DNA of 64,000 nucleotides from Actinomycetota bacterium (GTDB lineage: Bacteria > Actinomycetota > Nitriliruptoria > Nitriliruptorales > JAHWKO01), in contig JAHWKW010000011.1 in NCBI GenBank assembly GCA_019347675.1, positions 69,198-133,197 on the forward strand, read 5' to 3'. The stretch's first letter is position 1. Each line of letters opens with the position of its first letter. Of this stretch, positions 19,178 through 28,152 are shown piece by piece. The notes under the pieces are model-generated. The model saw only the letters and a list, made by a program, of their open reading frames with translations, made no database searches and was not told where the DNA came from. The position numbers and the translations under genes were made by a program.

Positions 19178-20839
19178 ATGCGCTGGCGTCGGACGAGCAA
19201 CCGTCGGCCACGACGGTCGGAGCACGCGAACGAGTGGACGGCGATGCGACGCACCGCAGTCGGCGTGAGCGCGGCGTTCGCGGTCGCCCTGGTCGGAGGG
19301 ACGGGGAGCGGCGTCGCGGCCGAAGACGGCCCGACGGTGCTCCCGGCACGGCAGATCACGACCGACCTGAACCCTGTCCGGGCTCACACACAGCCGGAGA
19401 TCGCGGTTCACCCTGACGATCCGAACACGCTCGTCATTGTCGAAGCGAGCTTCCTGGCCGGGACGTGCCACGCCCACGTCAGCCGTGACGGCGGCCACAC
19501 GTGGACGCAGCGCGAGGCCCGTCCCCAACCCGATAGCCCTCCGTCGTGCGCGCGCCCGGCGTTCGGTGCGTTCCTGGATCTGGAGTTCGGGCCCGACGGC
19601 ACCCTGTACTTCGCCGGTGCGGCGTCGGAGACCAAGGGCAGCAATGAGCCCACGAGCCCCTACGTCGCCCGCAGCGACGACCTCGGGGAGACGTGGGAGA
19701 TCGCGATGCTCGCCGACGGCACCGACACGGCAGAGTTCACCGACCACGAGGGCCAGACCCGACGAGACACACAACGTTTCAGCAACACGCGCCTCGCTGT
19801 GCACCCCACCGATCCCGACGTCGTCTACGTCGGCTACCGCTACGAGCCGGCGACGCTCGGTTTCGACGAGGGTCCCCGGCGCACCCGGATAGCGGCGTCC
19901 GAGGATGCCGGGCGGTCGTGGAGCGAGCTGGTCGACCCGTTCGCGAACCTGCCGCCAGACGAGGTGTACGGCTCGGACCAGCCGGCCCTGGCGGTGGCCC
20001 CGGACGGGACCGCCCACGCGTTCACCAAGGAGCGGCCGGAACCTGACGCCGAGGGTTTCCCGCGGCTGCTGGCGACCACGTCGACCGACGGTGGGCGCAG
20101 CTGGCAGGGGCGGGTGCTCGACGACAGCGTCGCCATCTGCGGGCCCTGTCTCACCACCCCTGAAGCGGCGATCGACCCGGACAACGGCAACATCTACGTG
20201 GTGTTCGAACTCAGCGAGAGCCCACCGCCCAACGCCCGCGACGACCGCGACATCTGGGCGATCGTGTCCACCGACGGTGGCGAAACGTTCAGCGACCGTG
20301 TCCGCCTCAACGACGGACTGGATCCCGACCGCGACCCCGACAACAACCAGATGTTCCCCGGCATCGACATCTCTCCCAACGGGCGCGTCGACGTGACGTG
20401 GTACGACTTCCGCAGCGACCGTGCGTACAACCCGGACAGCCGCGGCACGGCCGACCACATGGGCGACCTGTACTGGGACGTGTACTACACCTACTCCCGC
20501 GACGGCGGGCAGACCTGGGCCCCCAACGTGCGCATCAGTGACCGTTCCATGCACCGGCAGGACGGCTACGCCATGCACGTCCAGTACCATCTCGGCGGCC
20601 CGATCAGTGTCGCGGCGACCGACGCCCGGACCCACGTGACATGGTCGGATTCCCGCAACGGCAGGCCGCCCGACCAACTCGCCGAGGACGCCTACTACAC
20701 GTCGGCCGTCCACGACCCGTCCGCCAGCGCCTCCGCGGTGTCCTTCACGTCTCTCGCGCTGGGGGGCGCGTCCGGCCTGGTCCTTGCCGGGCTGGTCGTC
20801 GTCGCGATGAGCCTGGCGATGCGGCGCAGTTCGTCGTGA
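19178..20839 (+). CDS. Secreted Asp-box beta-propeller with C-terminal membrane anchor
   Basis: The 553-residue product has an Arg-rich N-terminus, a signal-like helix (about 23-46, ending SGVAAED), Asp boxes (SRDGGHTW, SDDLGETW, STDGGRSW, STDGGETF, SRDGGQTW) and a C-terminal helix (about 520-545). It carries VDVTWYDFRSD and APNVRISDRSMHR in common with the other propellers. ATG 19178 has GAGGGAG 7 nt upstream, better than ATG 19244. It is the only one of the set on the plus strand, back to back with the 17024 gene. Likely surface-exposed; ligand unknown. Confidence 0.82.
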   Translation: MRWRRTSNRRPRRSEHANEWTAMRRTAVGVSAAFAVALVGGTGSGVAAEDGPTVLPARQITTDLNPVRAHTQPEIAVHPDDPNTLVIVEASFLAGTCHAHVSRDGGHTWTQREARPQPDSPPSCARPAFGAFLDLEFGPDGTLYFAGAASETKGSNEPTSPYVARSDDLGETWEIAMLADGTDTAEFTDHEGQTRRDTQRFSNTRLAVHPTDPDVVYVGYRYEPATLGFDEGPRRTRIAASEDAGRSWSELVDPFANLPPDEVYGSDQPALAVAPDGTAHAFTKERPEPDAEGFPRLLATTSTDGGRSWQGRVLDDSVAICGPCLTTPEAAIDPDNGNIYVVFELSESPPPNARDDRDIWAIVSTDGGETFSDRVRLNDGLDPDRDPDNNQMFPGIDISPNGRVDVTWYDFRSDRAYNPDSRGTADHMGDLYWDVYYTYSRDGGQTWAPNVRISDRSMHRQDGYAMHVQYHLGGPISVAATDARTHVTWSDSRNGRPPDQLAEDAYYTSAVHDPSASASAVSFTSLALGGASGLVLAGLVVVAMSLAMRRSSS

Positions 20840-20877
20840 GGTCGTGACGCGCCCGGAGCCCGGCGCACACGTACGGC

Positions 20878-21301
20878 TTGCATGAGACCGCGGTCAGCGA
20901 ACAGCCGTCCGGCAGTGACGAGGCCTGGAGCCAGCAGTTCCGTGCCAGTTCGATTGAGTGGATGCGTCTGCGCTTGATCCTCCCTGCGGCCGTCTACGCG
21001 GTCATCATCGGGCTCTCGTCCTTGCCGGCGGACGCGTTCCCGGACACACCGACGGGCCTGGGGCTGCTCGGCCACGCCGTGGAGTACGCCGCTCTCGGCG
21101 CCAGCCTGCGGTGGGCGCTGGCCACCATCCGGCCAGCCACGGCCGTGACCGTGGTCGTCGTCCTTTCTCCTGGCAGGCGTGGACGAAGCGTTCCAGTCGC
21201 TACGACCGGACAGGACCCCTGAGGCCATCGACTACGCAGTCGACGTGGCTGCTGCGAGCCTCGCCGCGCTCGCCGTCCAGAGGAGCACCCGTTACAGGTA
21301 G
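20878..21301 (+). pseudogene. VanZ-like membrane protein, frameshifted
   Basis: The first frame encodes a VanZ-like start (LRLILPAAVYAVIIGLSSLP, then GHAVEYAALGASLRWAL) up to about 21165. The family's conserved end, GVDEAFQSLRPDRTPEAID followed by DVAAASLAAL, continues only in the +1 frame to a TAG at 21301. One extra base (or two lost) near the CCTTTCTCC run explains it. Translation may begin at TTG 20878 or, more typical of the family, ATG 20962. VanZ proteins are small polytopic envelope proteins linked to glycopeptide resistance. A sequencing error cannot be excluded. Confidence 0.7.
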
Positions 21302-22614
21302 GTGACGTTGCCGCGGCCTAGGCCTCCGAACCGCCGGCGCGTGTCGAAGATCCGTCCGGCTCGACCCTCGATGCGGTCGTAATCGAAGGCGTCGTGGTCG
21401 GTGACGAGCACGACGAGGTCGGCCGCGGCGACCAGCTCGTCGGGCGCGTCGGCCATGACGTGCGCCCCGTTCGACAGCGTCGGGGCCCGCACGTGCGGGT
21501 CGACGATGGCGACGTCCGCCCCCAGCTCCGACAGCTGCTTCACGATCACCCGGGCTGGGCTCTCGCGGGCGTCGGCGGTGTTGGGTTTGTAGCTGTAGCC
21601 GAGGACGACGATCCGTGAGCCGTTCACCGCCAGCTTGGCCTCGTTCAGGATGGCTTGGATGCGACTGACGATGTGGCTCGGCATGTGACGGTTCACGTCA
21701 TTGGCGAGCTCGACGAACCGGAAGGTCTCGTCCAGCTGGCGCTTGACCCGCCACGACAGGTAGGTCGGGTCGATCGGCAGGCAGTGGCCGCCGACGCCGG
21801 GTCCGGGGCGGAACGGCATGAACCCGAAGGGCTTGGTCGAGGCGGCATCGATCGCCTCCCACACGTCTACCCGCAGCGCTGCGGCGAACATGGCGAGTTC
21901 GTTGACGAGGGCGATGTTGACGTGGCGGAAGGTGTTCTCGATCAGCTTCGACAGCTCGGCGACCGCCGGGGAGCTGACCGCCACGACCTCATCGACGAAC
22001 GCGCCGAAGAAGGCCGCGACCGCGTCGCGTGACGCCTCGTCGACGCCCGAGACGATCTTCGGGGTGTTCTCCAACCGGTGGGTCGGGTTGCCGGGGTCGA
22101 TCCGCTCCGGTGAGTAGCCGAGGAGGAAGTCGCGGCCGGCGACGAGCCCGCCGGACTCCTCGGTGAGCACGGGGGCGAGGAGCTCCTCGGTGGTGCCCGG
22201 GTAGGTAGTGGACTCGAGGATGACGAGGGCCCCTGGCCGCAGCGCCCGCCCGACCGTCCGGGCGGCGGTCTCGACCGCGCCGAGGTCGGGGAGTTCCTCG
22301 CGCAGCGGCGTGGGCACGCTGATGACGGCCACGTCGAAGCCGGACATGTCGGCGGGGTCGTCAGTCGCGACGTACCCGCGGTCGAGGGCCTCCCGCAGCT
22401 CCTGGTCGGTGACGTCCTCCAGGTAGCTCTCGCCCCGACGCAGCCACTTCACGCGCTCGCGGTCGATGTCGTAGCCGACGACCGGGAAGCCGGCCTCGCT
22501 CGCCCGCATGGCGACGACCAGGCCAACGTAGCCCTGTCCGACGACCGCGACCTTGGCTGCCCGAGCGGAGATCCGTTCGAGCAGCGACCGGAGCGGATCG
22601 CGAACCTCAGCCAT
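21292..22614 (-). CDS. wecC: UDP-N-acetyl-hexosamine 6-dehydrogenase (WecC/WbpA family)
   Basis: The 440-residue enzyme has an N-terminal NAD domain (VAVVGQGYVGL), the middle domain and the active-site Cys in GPGVGGHCLPIDP, then the UDP-binding C-terminal domain. The family oxidises C6 of UDP-ManNAc or UDP-GlcNAc to the uronate with NAD. With a WecB epimerase at 26914, UDP-ManNAc to UDP-ManNAcA is the simplest reading, but a GlcNAc-specific WbpA is not excluded. ATG 22614 overlaps the preceding gene by 8 bp, pointing to coupled translation. It is the last gene of the minus-strand precursor half of the locus. Confidence 0.88.
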   Translation of the reverse strand: MAEVRDPLRSLLERISARAAKVAVVGQGYVGLVVAMRASEAGFPVVGYDIDRERVKWLRRGESYLEDVTDQELREALDRGYVATDDPADMSGFDVAVISVPTPLREELPDLGAVETAARTVGRALRPGALVILESTTYPGTTEELLAPVLTEESGGLVAGRDFLLGYSPERIDPGNPTHRLENTPKIVSGVDEASRDAVAAFFGAFVDEVVAVSSPAVAELSKLIENTFRHVNIALVNELAMFAAALRVDVWEAIDAASTKPFGFMPFRPGPGVGGHCLPIDPTYLSWRVKRQLDETFRFVELANDVNRHMPSHIVSRIQAILNEAKLAVNGSRIVVLGYSYKPNTADARESPARVIVKQLSELGADVAIVDPHVRAPTLSNGAHVMADAPDELVAAADLVVLVTDHDAFDYDRIEGRAGRIFDTRRRFGGLGRGNVTYL

Positions 22615-24634
22615 CCCTGATGGCTCCCTCTGCCGAGGGCTTCTTCTCGGCGTTGGCTGGCTGTCCGTTGCCGTTGCCACTCACGGACAGCCGGCGATGA
22701 CCGTTCGGAGACACGTAGGACTGCCCTGCCGGGTCACGCTGTCCGTTGCCGTGCGAACCGTTCCCGATGACACCGGCCGCCGGACGGTACTCGGTGACGA
22801 TCTCGCAGAGGACCTCGCGGATGACAGCACCGTCGAACCGGTCGCAGACCGCTTCGAGCCGCTTGAACTTCCGCTCGAGATCCTGGAGTGGCTCCACGCC
22901 GTTCGCGCGGCCGATGAAGATCTTCGGGTGCCGTGTCACCTGGGCGTGCTCCTCGTCCAGCGTGAGTTCCTCGAAGAGCTTCTCTCCGGGGCGTACACCG
23001 GTGTAGACGATCTCGATGTCCTCCATGGGACGGAAGCCGGACAGGCGGATCATGTCGCTCGCGAGATCGGCGATCCTGACCGGCTCGCCCATGTCCAGGG
23101 TGAAGATCTCACCGCCCTGCCCCATGGAGGACGCCTGGAGCACGAGTTGGGCGGCCTCCGGGATCGTCATGAAGTAACGGACCATCTCTGGATGGGTCAC
23201 GGTGACCGGCCCGCCCGCCTCGATCTGCCGCCGGAAGATCGGCACCACGCTCCCGGCCGAGTCCAGGACGTTGCCGAACCTCACGATGATGAAGCGGGTG
23301 TCGCTGATCCGATCGAGGCCCTCCAGGTAGCGGCACGCCGCCCGCTTGGAGCTGCCCATGACCGACGAGGGGTTGACCGCCTTGTCGGTCGAGATGAACA
23401 CGAACGCCGCGGTCTGGTGGACATGGGCCGCCCGCGCCAGGACGCAAGTGCCGAAGGTGTTGTTCTTGACCGCCTCCCCGGGGTTCGTCTCCATGAGGGG
23501 AACGTGCTTGTGCGCGGCAGCGTGGAAGACGACGTGGGGCCGGTAGGCGCCGAACACCGCCTCGGTCCTCGACTCGTCGCAGACATCGGCGACGCACGCG
23601 TCCAGAGCCAGCGACGGCCACCTCTCACGCAGTTCGCGGTCGACCTCGAAGAGCGCGTTCTCGGCGCGGTCGAGCAGGATGAGCCGTTCCGGGGAGAACT
23701 CCGCTATCTGGCGGCACAGTTCCGAGCCGATGCTCCCTCCAGCGCCCGTGACCAGGACGACCTTGTCATCGATGAACCGGCGGATCGAGGTCACGTCGAG
23801 CTCGACCGGCTCACGGCGCAACAGGTCCTCGATCGCGACAGGGCGGATCCGGGAGAGGTTGACCTGTCCACCAACGATCTCGTAGACGCCGGGGATGATC
23901 TTGACCGGGATGCCGGCGCCCTCGCAGATGTCGGCGATGCGCCGGATATCGTGGCCGGGGGCGTTCGCGATCGTGATGATGACCTGCTGGGCGCCCGCTT
24001 CCGCGCAGAGCCGCGGCAACTCCTTCGTCGCGCCCAGTACAGGCACGCCGTGGATCGCGGTGCCGACCTTCCGGCTGTCGTCGTCGAGGAAGCCTACGGC
24101 GTGGATCCCGAGATCCGGCCGGGCCTGGATCTCCTTGGCGACGAGGTAGCCGGCCTGGCCGGCCCCGACGAGCATGGTCGGCACACGCTCACTGGCTGGG
24201 CGTAGCAGGCGCGTCGCTCGCCGCTCGTCGAGTAGCCGTCGCATGGCGCGCACGCCCGCCACCGCGAAGAACGCGAGGACGAAGTCGGTGAGGATCACCC
24301 CACCGGGGACTGCGACGAGGTCGAGAACGCTGCCGTCGGTGGTGAGAGCCGCCCGGCGCAGTCCCAGCAAGACAACGCTGGGGACAGCACAGGCCAGGTA
24401 GGCGCGGACCATGTCGTGCAGGCCGACGTAGCGCCATGACCCTCGGGTGACCTTGAATGCCGCCAAGGAGGCGTACCGCAACAGGACCACGCCTGGCAAC
24501 GAGACCAGGAGGGTTTCGGTGTACTCCGCCGGCGGTGGGCCGTCGAACCGGATGAAGAAGGCGCCGGCGTACGCGAGCGATAGCAGGGCGAGGTCGATCA
24601 CGGTCCTCGCTGTTCGCAGCAGTCTCGACCCCAT
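22607..24634 (-). CDS. WbpM/CapD/PglF-type UDP-sugar 4,6-dehydratase
   Basis: The 675-residue protein has four N-terminal helices (about 10-30, 42-60, 75-95, 105-128), a first Rossmann-like CoA/NAD-binding domain with LVGAGQAGYLVAKE, and a second SDR domain with VTGAGGSIGSELC. The triad region STDKAVNPSSVMGSSKR shows the Ser-Met-Lys arrangement of the WbpM type. Such enzymes make UDP-4-keto-6-deoxy-HexNAc from UDP-GlcNAc, the entry to bacillosamine, QuiNAc or FucNAc. Its C-terminal Gly/Asn-rich tail (about 620-670) is unusual. ATG 24634 follows GGGG-rich sequence. Confidence 0.88.
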   Translation of the reverse strand: MGSRLLRTARTVIDLALLSLAYAGAFFIRFDGPPPAEYTETLLVSLPGVVLLRYASLAAFKVTRGSWRYVGLHDMVRAYLACAVPSVVLLGLRRAALTTDGSVLDLVAVPGGVILTDFVLAFFAVAGVRAMRRLLDERRATRLLRPASERVPTMLVGAGQAGYLVAKEIQARPDLGIHAVGFLDDDSRKVGTAIHGVPVLGATKELPRLCAEAGAQQVIITIANAPGHDIRRIADICEGAGIPVKIIPGVYEIVGGQVNLSRIRPVAIEDLLRREPVELDVTSIRRFIDDKVVLVTGAGGSIGSELCRQIAEFSPERLILLDRAENALFEVDRELRERWPSLALDACVADVCDESRTEAVFGAYRPHVVFHAAAHKHVPLMETNPGEAVKNNTFGTCVLARAAHVHQTAAFVFISTDKAVNPSSVMGSSKRAACRYLEGLDRISDTRFIIVRFGNVLDSAGSVVPIFRRQIEAGGPVTVTHPEMVRYFMTIPEAAQLVLQASSMGQGGEIFTLDMGEPVRIADLASDMIRLSGFRPMEDIEIVYTGVRPGEKLFEELTLDEEHAQVTRHPKIFIGRANGVEPLQDLERKFKRLEAVCDRFDGAVIREVLCEIVTEYRPAAGVIGNGSHGNGQRDPAGQSYVSPNGHRRLSVSGNGNGQPANAEKKPSAEGAIRDG

Positions 24635-24735
24635 GCCCCAGGCCCCCGCCTTTGCCGGGCCACCGTTCGACCCACGCGCGGTACGTTAGACGACAGTCGT
24701 CGTTTGTCCAGCGGGCTGCTTCGGTGTTCTCAGCT

Positions 24736-24775
24736 CCGCCACCTTGCGAGCCTTGAAGGGCCTCGAAGGCGGCGG
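24736..24775 (-). terminator. Hairpin downstream of the DUF4012 gene
   Basis: On the minus strand CCGCCGCCTTCGAG pairs with CTCGCAAGGTGGCGG, with one bulged base and one G-U pair. It begins 6 nt after the stop at 24781, the usual terminator position, and would separate the DUF4012 gene from the dehydratase gene. The imperfect stem makes partial readthrough plausible. Confidence 0.5.
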
Positions 24776-24780
24776 GGGGT

Positions 24781-26910
24781 TTACCAGACTGGTTGACGGA
24801 GCCATTCAGCGAACCGGTTCCGCAAGGACCGACTGAAGCGGATCTCGATGTGAAGGTCGGCGTTTACGTCGCCTGAGATCCGCACCCGATCATCGTCGGC
24901 CGCGGCAGCGACCGGCGGCCCCAGCTCCCCGAATGGGCCCATCCCGGACCCATCTCCCCCGCCCCGAACGTCGACGTCGACGACCGACCAACCGTCCGGT
25001 GCGGAGACGGTGATGTCGAGGCGGTCGGGGATCGCCTTCGCCTGTCGCCAGACCGTCAGTTCGTAGATGAGGTCGGGCCCGTCGTGTTCCAGCTGCACCG
25101 GTCCCTCGAGATCGACCTTGAAGTGATTGCTGGAAGACGACGGCGTTTCGAGGAAATGGTCCACGGCGAAGTGCCCGTGGATCCTGCCTGTTCCGATGCT
25201 TAGCTCTTCCCCAGCAGAATCTGTGACCGCGGTCGCATAGCTGTCTTGCGGTGCCCAGATCGTGAACCAGGTCCGGTTGAAACCGTCGTGACGTTCACGC
25301 AGTGTTGGCATTGAAACGGCCGGGGGAGAAGATCCGAGGATCGTGTCATCCATGCCCGAATCCGGCAACGGGTTCTCCAGCTCGATCTCCAGACGCGACT
25401 CGCGCACGGCTGCTTCACCGGACGGCCGGAGAGTGACGTCCCCGCGCAGTGTGTGGCCAACGTGGACGTCCTGCTTGTTCGCTCCTGCGTTGATGGCCGT
25501 TAGCGCCAGCAAGTCTGCCGACGGATCGAACGCCTGCATGGAGCCGGGGGCCGGGGCGGATGCGAAGGCCCGTTGCTCGTCCTCGCGTCGGCTGTAGATC
25601 TGCAGGTGCCGCTGGGAGGCGGCGCGTGCGACTGCACGCGCCATGTCGTCGCCCTCCCATCCTCCAGCGAGGATCCGGACGAAGGCTGCCTCCGCGAACG
25701 CCTCGAGGTACTCCTTCCGCACCTGGCCGTCCTCGCCGCTACCGCCCAGAACCTGGACGGCGTCGACCATGGTGACCCGGGGTACGTCGGCCGGGGGGAC
25801 GGGGTTGGGGAGGCCCGGGACCTGGGCGAACTCGGGGTCGGTGACAGTGACCGGTCCGACGGGGGCGAGGAGGATGGACAACCCGACGGGGTCGATGACG
25901 ATCACCCCGTCGGGGCGCTGCCCGGTTCGCTGCTCGTAGAGGTTGAGGAGGACGGGGGCAACCGTCGGCAGGTCGGGGTCGAGGTTGACGTTCGTGACGA
26001 ACCCCGAGGCGTTCGCGTGGCCGTAGCGATCGAGGAAGTCGCGCGGCGCGGGGACGGCGACGAAGCTCTCTCCGGCGCGGTCGGTGTAGAACTCACCGGC
26101 CGGGATCAGGTCGGACAGCAGAAGTCGCCCGCCGTCCGCTTGGAGGGCGCCGAAGGCGCCGAAGAACCCACCGGTGCCGCGAAGCTCGGCGTTGTTCTGT
26201 AGCGCCAGGACGTAGCGACGCGGTCCGTCCCCTCCGAGGAAGCCCACCACCGCGGGGAACAGCGCCTGGGTCGTTTCCACGCGCTGATGCGCGGCTCGAG
26301 CGAGGGCCAGCGTTTCCCACCTGGCGTCCCGAACGGAAGACGGCAGCCACGCGGCGGGAGTCGCAGCGAGCCGCTCCGATGCATCGGCGAGTCGATCACT
26401 CTGGATGCCACCGAACGCTGCGCCGGCCTCCCGAAGGGCGATCAGATCGATCCTCCCTTCGTCGCTGACGATGTCGAAGCCCTCTCCGGCGATGAAGGGC
26501 TCCGATCGTTCGAGCGCATCGACCGCCAGTGCCAGGGCGGCGTCGCCGGTCTGAACGATCTCGGCGATGACGTCGAGCGTCCGACCAGCGAGCGGTAGCC
26601 GCTCGGCGACCTGCCAGCGGATGGACGACACGCGATCGATCGCGTCCGTCAGTTGCCTCCTCGTTCGGATCACGTCGTGGCGTGCTTCTCGCAGGTCACC
26701 GCCACTGAGTTCACTTGCGGTCGTGGCGAGCTGGGCCCGTGCGGTTGTGAGAGAACCGCGGATCGCGAGTAGATCGATCAGGAGGATGACACCGAGAGCG
26801 AGTACCGCAACGACGAGCGCGCCGACGAACCCGACGAGTCGACGCCGCCTTCTCCTGTTGTGCCGCCGCTTGGGCTGGACGTCAAGTTGGGCAGGTGTCC
26901 GGAGCGCCAC
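24781..26910 (-). CDS. DUF4012 family membrane-anchored protein
   Basis: The 709-residue protein has an Arg-rich N-terminus, one helix (about 27-50), a coiled region (50-190) and the DUF4012 domain (about 215-390, with RRYVLALQNNAELRGTGGFF). The RGTGGF element is typical of the family, found in Actinobacteria near polysaccharide loci, and related in part to the LytR-CpsA-Psr-associated surface proteins. It probably faces outward. Its start is 3 bp after the wecB stop, so the two are co-transcribed. The biochemical role is not established. Confidence 0.85.
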   Translation of the reverse strand: MALRTPAQLDVQPKRRHNRRRRRRLVGFVGALVVAVLALGVILLIDLLAIRGSLTTARAQLATTASELSGGDLREARHDVIRTRRQLTDAIDRVSSIRWQVAERLPLAGRTLDVIAEIVQTGDAALALAVDALERSEPFIAGEGFDIVSDEGRIDLIALREAGAAFGGIQSDRLADASERLAATPAAWLPSSVRDARWETLALARAAHQRVETTQALFPAVVGFLGGDGPRRYVLALQNNAELRGTGGFFGAFGALQADGGRLLLSDLIPAGEFYTDRAGESFVAVPAPRDFLDRYGHANASGFVTNVNLDPDLPTVAPVLLNLYEQRTGQRPDGVIVIDPVGLSILLAPVGPVTVTDPEFAQVPGLPNPVPPADVPRVTMVDAVQVLGGSGEDGQVRKEYLEAFAEAAFVRILAGGWEGDDMARAVARAASQRHLQIYSRREDEQRAFASAPAPGSMQAFDPSADLLALTAINAGANKQDVHVGHTLRGDVTLRPSGEAAVRESRLEIELENPLPDSGMDDTILGSSPPAVSMPTLRERHDGFNRTWFTIWAPQDSYATAVTDSAGEELSIGTGRIHGHFAVDHFLETPSSSSNHFKVDLEGPVQLEHDGPDLIYELTVWRQAKAIPDRLDITVSAPDGWSVVDVDVRGGGDGSGMGPFGELGPPVAAAADDDRVRISGDVNADLHIEIRFSRSLRNRFAEWLRQPVW

Positions 26911-26913
26911 TTC

Positions 26914-28020
26914 TCAGCCGAGCAGGTCACGGACGAGGACGTCGGCGATGCGCATCCCGGCCTTCCCGTCCCAGAGAGGTATCGCGGCCGGCTCTTGATG
27001 CCGCTCCAGCGCCTCGGCGGCAGCAGTGGCGATCGCCGCCGAGTCGGTTCCCAGGATCCGGTTGGTCCCCAGCTTGCAGGTGATCGGCCGCTCGGTGTTC
27101 TGCCGGAGCGTCAAGCACGGGACACCGAGCACGGAAGCTTCTTCTTGGACGCCGCCGGAATCTGTCAGCACCAGCGCGGCGGCGTCGAGTAGGCCGATGA
27201 AGTCCAGGTATCCCAGCGGCTCGACCCGCTTCAGACCGTTCGGGATCGGGACGCCGAGATCTTGGAGCTGCTGCTCGGTGCGCGGATGGACGGGGAAGAC
27301 GAGCGGCACATCGCGCGAGATCTCGCCGAGCGCTCCCATGAGGGCGGTCAGTTGCCGGGCCTCGTCGACGTTCGACGGCCGGTGCAGTGTCACCAGCCCG
27401 AACCGGTCGCTCAAGCCCAACCGCTTACGCGCGCTCACCGCGCGCTCACGCGCGCGAGGGAGGTTCACGAGGAGCGTGTCGATCATGACGTTACCGACAC
27501 AGTGGATCTGGTCGGCGGGAATGCCTTCGGCCAGGAGGTTGTCGTCAGCGTCTTCACTTGGTGTGAACAGCCACCGTGAGATCCGATCGGTGAGGACCCG
27601 GTTGATCTCCTCTGGCATCGTCCAGTCCCCGGACCGGAGCCCGGCCTCGACGTGCGCGACGGGGACATTCAGCTTGACGGCCGTGAGCGCGCAGGCGAGC
27701 GTCGAGTTGACGTCACCCACGACCACGACGGCCTCGGGGAGATCGGCGAGGATGTACTTCTCGAAGGCCACCATGACCCCGGCGGTCTGCCGGGCATGGG
27801 TCCCCGACCCGACTCCCAGATCGACGTCCGGGTGAGGCAGGCGCAGCTCATCGAAGAACTGCAACGACATCTGACGGTCGTAGTGCTGGCCCGTGTGGAC
27901 CAGTGCAACGTCCGCCCGACCGTCGAGCGCACGGAGGACCGGCCCGACCTTCATGAAGTTCGGACGTGCGGCAGCGACTAGAACGACCCTTGGATGCCAA
28001 CCTCGCCGCCGTCCGAACAC
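26914..28020 (-). CDS. wecB: UDP-N-acetylglucosamine 2-epimerase (non-hydrolysing)
   Basis: The 368-residue enzyme has the GT-B-like fold of WecB: ARPNFMKVGP near the N-terminus, HTGQHYD, HVEAGLRSGDWTMPEEINR, HRPSNVDE, VHPRTEQQL and DSGGVQEEASVLGVPCLTLRQNTERP (split here in the order found). It interconverts UDP-GlcNAc and UDP-ManNAc, feeding the 6-dehydrogenase at 21292. Start is GTG 28020 with GGGGAAG upstream. It precedes the DUF4012 gene by 3 bp. A 132-bp gap separates it from the upstream heparinase-like gene. Confidence 0.93.
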   Translation of the reverse strand: MFGRRRGWHPRVVLVAAARPNFMKVGPVLRALDGRADVALVHTGQHYDRQMSLQFFDELRLPHPDVDLGVGSGTHARQTAGVMVAFEKYILADLPEAVVVVGDVNSTLACALTAVKLNVPVAHVEAGLRSGDWTMPEEINRVLTDRISRWLFTPSEDADDNLLAEGIPADQIHCVGNVMIDTLLVNLPRARERAVSARKRLGLSDRFGLVTLHRPSNVDEARQLTALMGALGEISRDVPLVFPVHPRTEQQLQDLGVPIPNGLKRVEPLGYLDFIGLLDAAALVLTDSGGVQEEASVLGVPCLTLRQNTERPITCKLGTNRILGTDSAAIATAAAEALERHQEPAAIPLWDGKAGMRIADVLVRDLLG

Positions 28021-28152
28021 GCTTCCCCGTTCGCTTCCCCGTGCCCGACTTCCGCACCGCCCTCGAAGGGCCAGTTCGTCCCACGCCGACCCGACTCATC
28101 AGCAACGGAACAGTAGCGATGAGAGACGATCTAGGCAGACAGGAGCGACTGC

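Noticed and set aside
19148-20713. Minus-strand frame of 521 codons opposite a propeller gene
   Set aside because: The plus strand has Asp boxes, a signal and an anchor; the minus frame has no recognisable feature.
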